Below the pieces are notes generated by a model. It was not told the origin of the DNA and searched no databases. It saw only the letters and a list, made by a program, of their open reading frames with translations. DNA of 64,000 nt from JAUIIK01 sp963709995 (GTDB taxonomy: Bacteria; Chloroflexota; Chloroflexia; Thermomicrobiales; CFX8), in the NCBI GenBank assembly GCA_963709995.1, contig CAVPYN010000015.1, positions 21,988 to 85,987 on the forward strand, in the 5' to 3' direction. The translations under genes were made by a program, and so were the position numbers. Shown piece by piece: positions 61,753-64,000 of the stretch; the first letter of the stretch is position 1, and each line of letters opens with the position of its first letter.

Positions 61753-63175
61753 TTACCTCGAAGGCTTGATGTTGTTGTTGACCCGGAAAAAGTTGGCCGG
61801 GTCGTACTTCGTCTTGATCTCGACCAGCCGCTCGTAGTTCGGGCCGTAGCCGGAGCGCAGCAGCTCTTCCTTCTCCTCACCAAAGCCGGCGAAGTTCAGG
61901 TACATGCCGCCGCTGGAGTAGCGCTGCATCGCCGCCCAGCCGTCGCGCGCCCAGGCGATGTTGACCTCGTTGTCGGCCGGGTCGCCCCAGACGCCGTCGA
62001 AGCTGACCAGGAGCGGTGATTCGCGTCCGGCCAGCGGCGTCTCGGTCGGCCCAACCCGGCTCGTCGCGCCGCCCTGATGCCAGAGCGCGATCAGCGAGCG
62101 TGGCGAGGGTCGGGCGGCTGCGATATCGCATAGCTCGTCGAGCAGTTCGTCGGTTATCTCGTCGACGTACTGCGACTTGAAGTAGTACATGTCGCCCTTC
62201 GGGAAGAACGGTCGAATGCCGGTCTGCAGAGCCGTATGGGTAACTGGCCGCTCAGGTCGAGCACCGGCGTGCCGAACTCGCGCAGCGGCTGCATGATCCG
62301 TTCACCCTCGTCGGCCGGGCCGGCATAGACGCCCGCCAGGGATCACGACTGGGACGTTGTGCAGCTCTTCCGGGAAGCCCTCCAGCGCCGGGATGCTCCA
62401 AAGCACGCCAACCGAGCTGACTTCTTCCGTCGCCGTCTCCAGATAGTCCCGCCAGGCGCGCAGGACTTGTGGCATCTCGTCGGCAGGGTAGGCCGGCGCG
62501 CAGAGAGCGACGATCGGGCCAACCTGGTGTAGACTTGAACTCCATCGACGTGATGACGCCGAAGTTGCTGCCGGCCCCGCGGATTGCCCAGTAGAGGTCC
62601 GGATTCTCGGTCGCGCTGGCAGTGCACAGTTCCCCGTCGGCGAGTGACGATGTCGACCGAGAGGATGTTGTCGACGCTGAAGCCGTACTTGCGCCGCAGG
62701 TGGCCCATGCCACCATGCAGCGAGAGTCCGGCGATGCCGGTCGACGAGACGTTGCCGCCGGGCGTCGCTAGCCCGAAGACCTGCGTCTCCCGATCGACGT
62801 CGGACCAGGTCGCGCCGCCCTCGGCCCGAACCGTCCGGCCCACGGGATCGACCCGCACCGCCCTCATCCCCGACAGGTCGATCACGAGCCCGCCGTCGCA
62901 GAGGGCGTTGCCCGCGACGTTGTGGCCGCCGCCACGAATCGCGACGAGCAGATCGTGCTCGCGGGCGAAGTTGACGGCGCTGATGACGTCGGCGACGCCA
63001 TCGCAGCGCGCGATCAGCGCCGGCTGGCGTTCGATCATGCCATTGCGGATGGCCCGGACCTCTTCGTAGTTCGTCATCGCCGAGCGCGACGACGTTGCCC
63101 TTGCAAGTTCGCCCTGAACTCCTCGAGCGCTTCTTCATCGACGGCAAGCGGCCGTTCGGTCTGTACACCTGCCAT
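61753..63175 (-). pseudogene. FAD-linked oxidase (berberine-bridge type), frameshifted
   Basis: Several frames assemble into one ~475-residue oxidase. MAGVQTERPLAVDEEALEEF opens it at ATG 63175. The FAD-binding domain has VAIRGGGHNVAGNALCDGGL and TPGGNVSSTGIAGLSLHGGM (the usual HIS/CYS flavin site region). Further frames give NPDLYWAIRGAGSNFGVITS and YPADEMPQVLRAWRDYLETA. The BBE C-terminus ends NYERLVEIKTKYDPANFFRV at 61753. At least four one-base shifts are needed. It is a close paralogue of the oxidase at the right edge. Confidence 0.8.
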
Positions 63176-63214
63176 TGGTTCTCTTTCCTCTGCTTCACAA
63201 TTCCCAGTGTTGGG

Positions 63215-63245
63215 CGTAGAGACGCTCCGCCGGAGCGTCTCTACG
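63215..63245. repeat. Perfect 15-bp palindromic repeat
   Basis: CGTAGAGACGCTCCG and CGGAGCGTCTCTACG pair perfectly with a single central base. It lies between two paralogous oxidase genes and resembles the GTAGAGACG...CGTCTCTAC palindromes found in many cyanobacterial and Chloroflexota genomes. Confidence 0.85.
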
Positions 63246-63283
63246 CGCTACGGGATCGGCGTTGATCCCCCGTGGTCGCTGTC

Positions 63284-64000
63284 CTACACGGACGGTTTGA
63301 TGTTGTTGTTGACCCGGAAGAAGTTGGTCGGGTCGTACTTGTTCTTGATCTGCACCAGGCGGCCGTAGTTGTCGCCGTAGCTGCCCTGGACCCGGTTCGC
63401 TCGCTCGTCATCCTCGACGACGGTGAAGTTCAGGTTGCGGCCGGTCGCGGCGTGCGGAGCGAGCGCATCGTGTAGATCGCGCATCCACTGGATGCAGGCG
63501 TCCTTGTCGGCCGGATCGTCCCAGGCCGCGCCGATGACGAGCTGATGGCGGATATCGCGGTGCCAGAAGGCGGTGTCGGTCTTACCGACGTCGCCGTAGG
63601 CGCCGCCGAACTGCTCCATGACCGCATAGGAGATCGGATTGGGCTTCTTTGCCCCGTGCTCGGCCACGATGTCGAGGATCGCGTCGGTCAACTCGGTGAA
63701 GAGCAGCGCCTTCCAGTAGTAGTTGCGTCCGTGCGGCAGCAGTGGATCGAAGGCCTGCTGCCAGGCGGTGTACGGCATCTCGTCGATGATGTCGAGGTCG
63801 GCGATGCCATATTCGCGCACCGGCGCCATCTCCTTTTCCGCCGCTTCGATGCCGCCCGAGTGGCAGAAGGCGATCGCGCAGGCGTTCTCGCCGGTCGCCG
63901 GGTTGATCCACAGCGCCGAGTAGACGATGACATCTCGCGAACTCTTCACCGTCACATCGCGGTAGAAATCGAGCAGGTCGCGAGCCTTTTCCATCGGGTA
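63284..64000 (-). CDS. FAD-linked oxidase, C-terminal part (5' end beyond right edge)
   Basis: The minus-strand frame is open to the right edge and ends at 63284, giving at least 238 residues of the C-terminal substrate domain and BBE tail. Visible are NPATGENACAIAFCHSGGIE, DIIDEMPYTAWQQAFDPLLP, MEQFGGAYGDVGKTDTAFWH, and the terminal NYGRLVQIKNKYDPTNFFRV typical of berberine-bridge enzymes. The FAD domain lies outside. It is a paralogue of the frameshifted oxidase at 61.75-63.2 kb, and both end in nearly the same sequence. Confidence 0.88.
   Translation of the reverse strand, partial: YPMEKARDLLDFYRDVTVKSSRDVIVYSALWINPATGENACAIAFCHSGGIEAAEKEMAPVREYGIADLDIIDEMPYTAWQQAFDPLLPHGRNYYWKALLFTELTDAILDIVAEHGAKKPNPISYAVMEQFGGAYGDVGKTDTAFWHRDIRHQLVIGAAWDDPADKDACIQWMRDLHDALAPHAATGRNLNFTVVEDDERANRVQGSYGDNYGRLVQIKNKYDPTNFFRVNNNIKPSV

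Noticed and set aside
1..64000. CRISPR array or prophage
   Set aside because: No regularly spaced repeats and no phage structural, integrase or lysis genes were seen; the only mobile gene is the IS982 transposase.

Overview
The window is a roughly 60% G+C bacterial chromosome segment. It has short intergenic gaps, Shine-Dalgarno sequences of the AAAGGA/GGAG type and frequent GTG/TTG starts. The gene mix points to Chloroflexota, most likely the Thermomicrobia/Sphaerobacter side. It includes an F420/LLM-type oxidoreductase, a DUF5317 membrane protein, a c-di-AMP receptor, a paired IniA/IniC-like dynamin locus, DUF559 with GC-rich repeats, and complete-length SucA/SucB. That placement is inference, since no rRNA or universal marker is present.

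Layout. 0-8 kb: a TPR protein cut by the left edge, a tiny membrane peptide on its own transcript, an HD-GYP protein, a DUF5317 protein, two acidic disordered proteins and an ABC-2 exporter. 8-11 kb: a TPP riboswitch with a terminator, controlling a ThiZ-ThiX-ThiY pyrimidine-precursor ABC transporter. 11-20 kb: catabolic genes (two DAO-type FAD oxidoreductases, sugar kinase, Lrp/AsnC regulator, creatininase-like enzyme), a DUF559 gene between GC-rich repeats, DarA, an IS982 element and a DapA-family aldolase. 20.9-32 kb: the most unusual part, two adjacent dynamin-like GTPases followed by a small acidic protein and a 2,244-residue Tyr/Asp/Gly repeat protein, closed by a perfect hairpin terminator.

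32-46.7 kb: NTF2-like protein, TerC, methyltransferase, a TetR-MMPL efflux pair with palindromic operators, an SDR, a large LuxR-type ATPase regulator, and a RES/Xre toxin-antitoxin pair. The toxin-antitoxin pair sits inside a duplicated 3' end of an M24 peptidase gene. 47-52.3 kb: sucA-sucB, a terminator, then a four-member cluster of very small Arg-rich ORFs with its own promoter and terminator. 52.3-64 kb: kinase-like, RraA-like, F420-type oxidoreductase, lipoprotein, VOC, M55 peptidase, hydrolase, aminotransferase and two paralogous FAD-linked oxidases, the last cut by the right edge.

Nine genes are interrupted by single-base frameshifts, often in compensating pairs. I read these mainly as sequence errors in a draft assembly rather than real decay, and annotate each as one locus.
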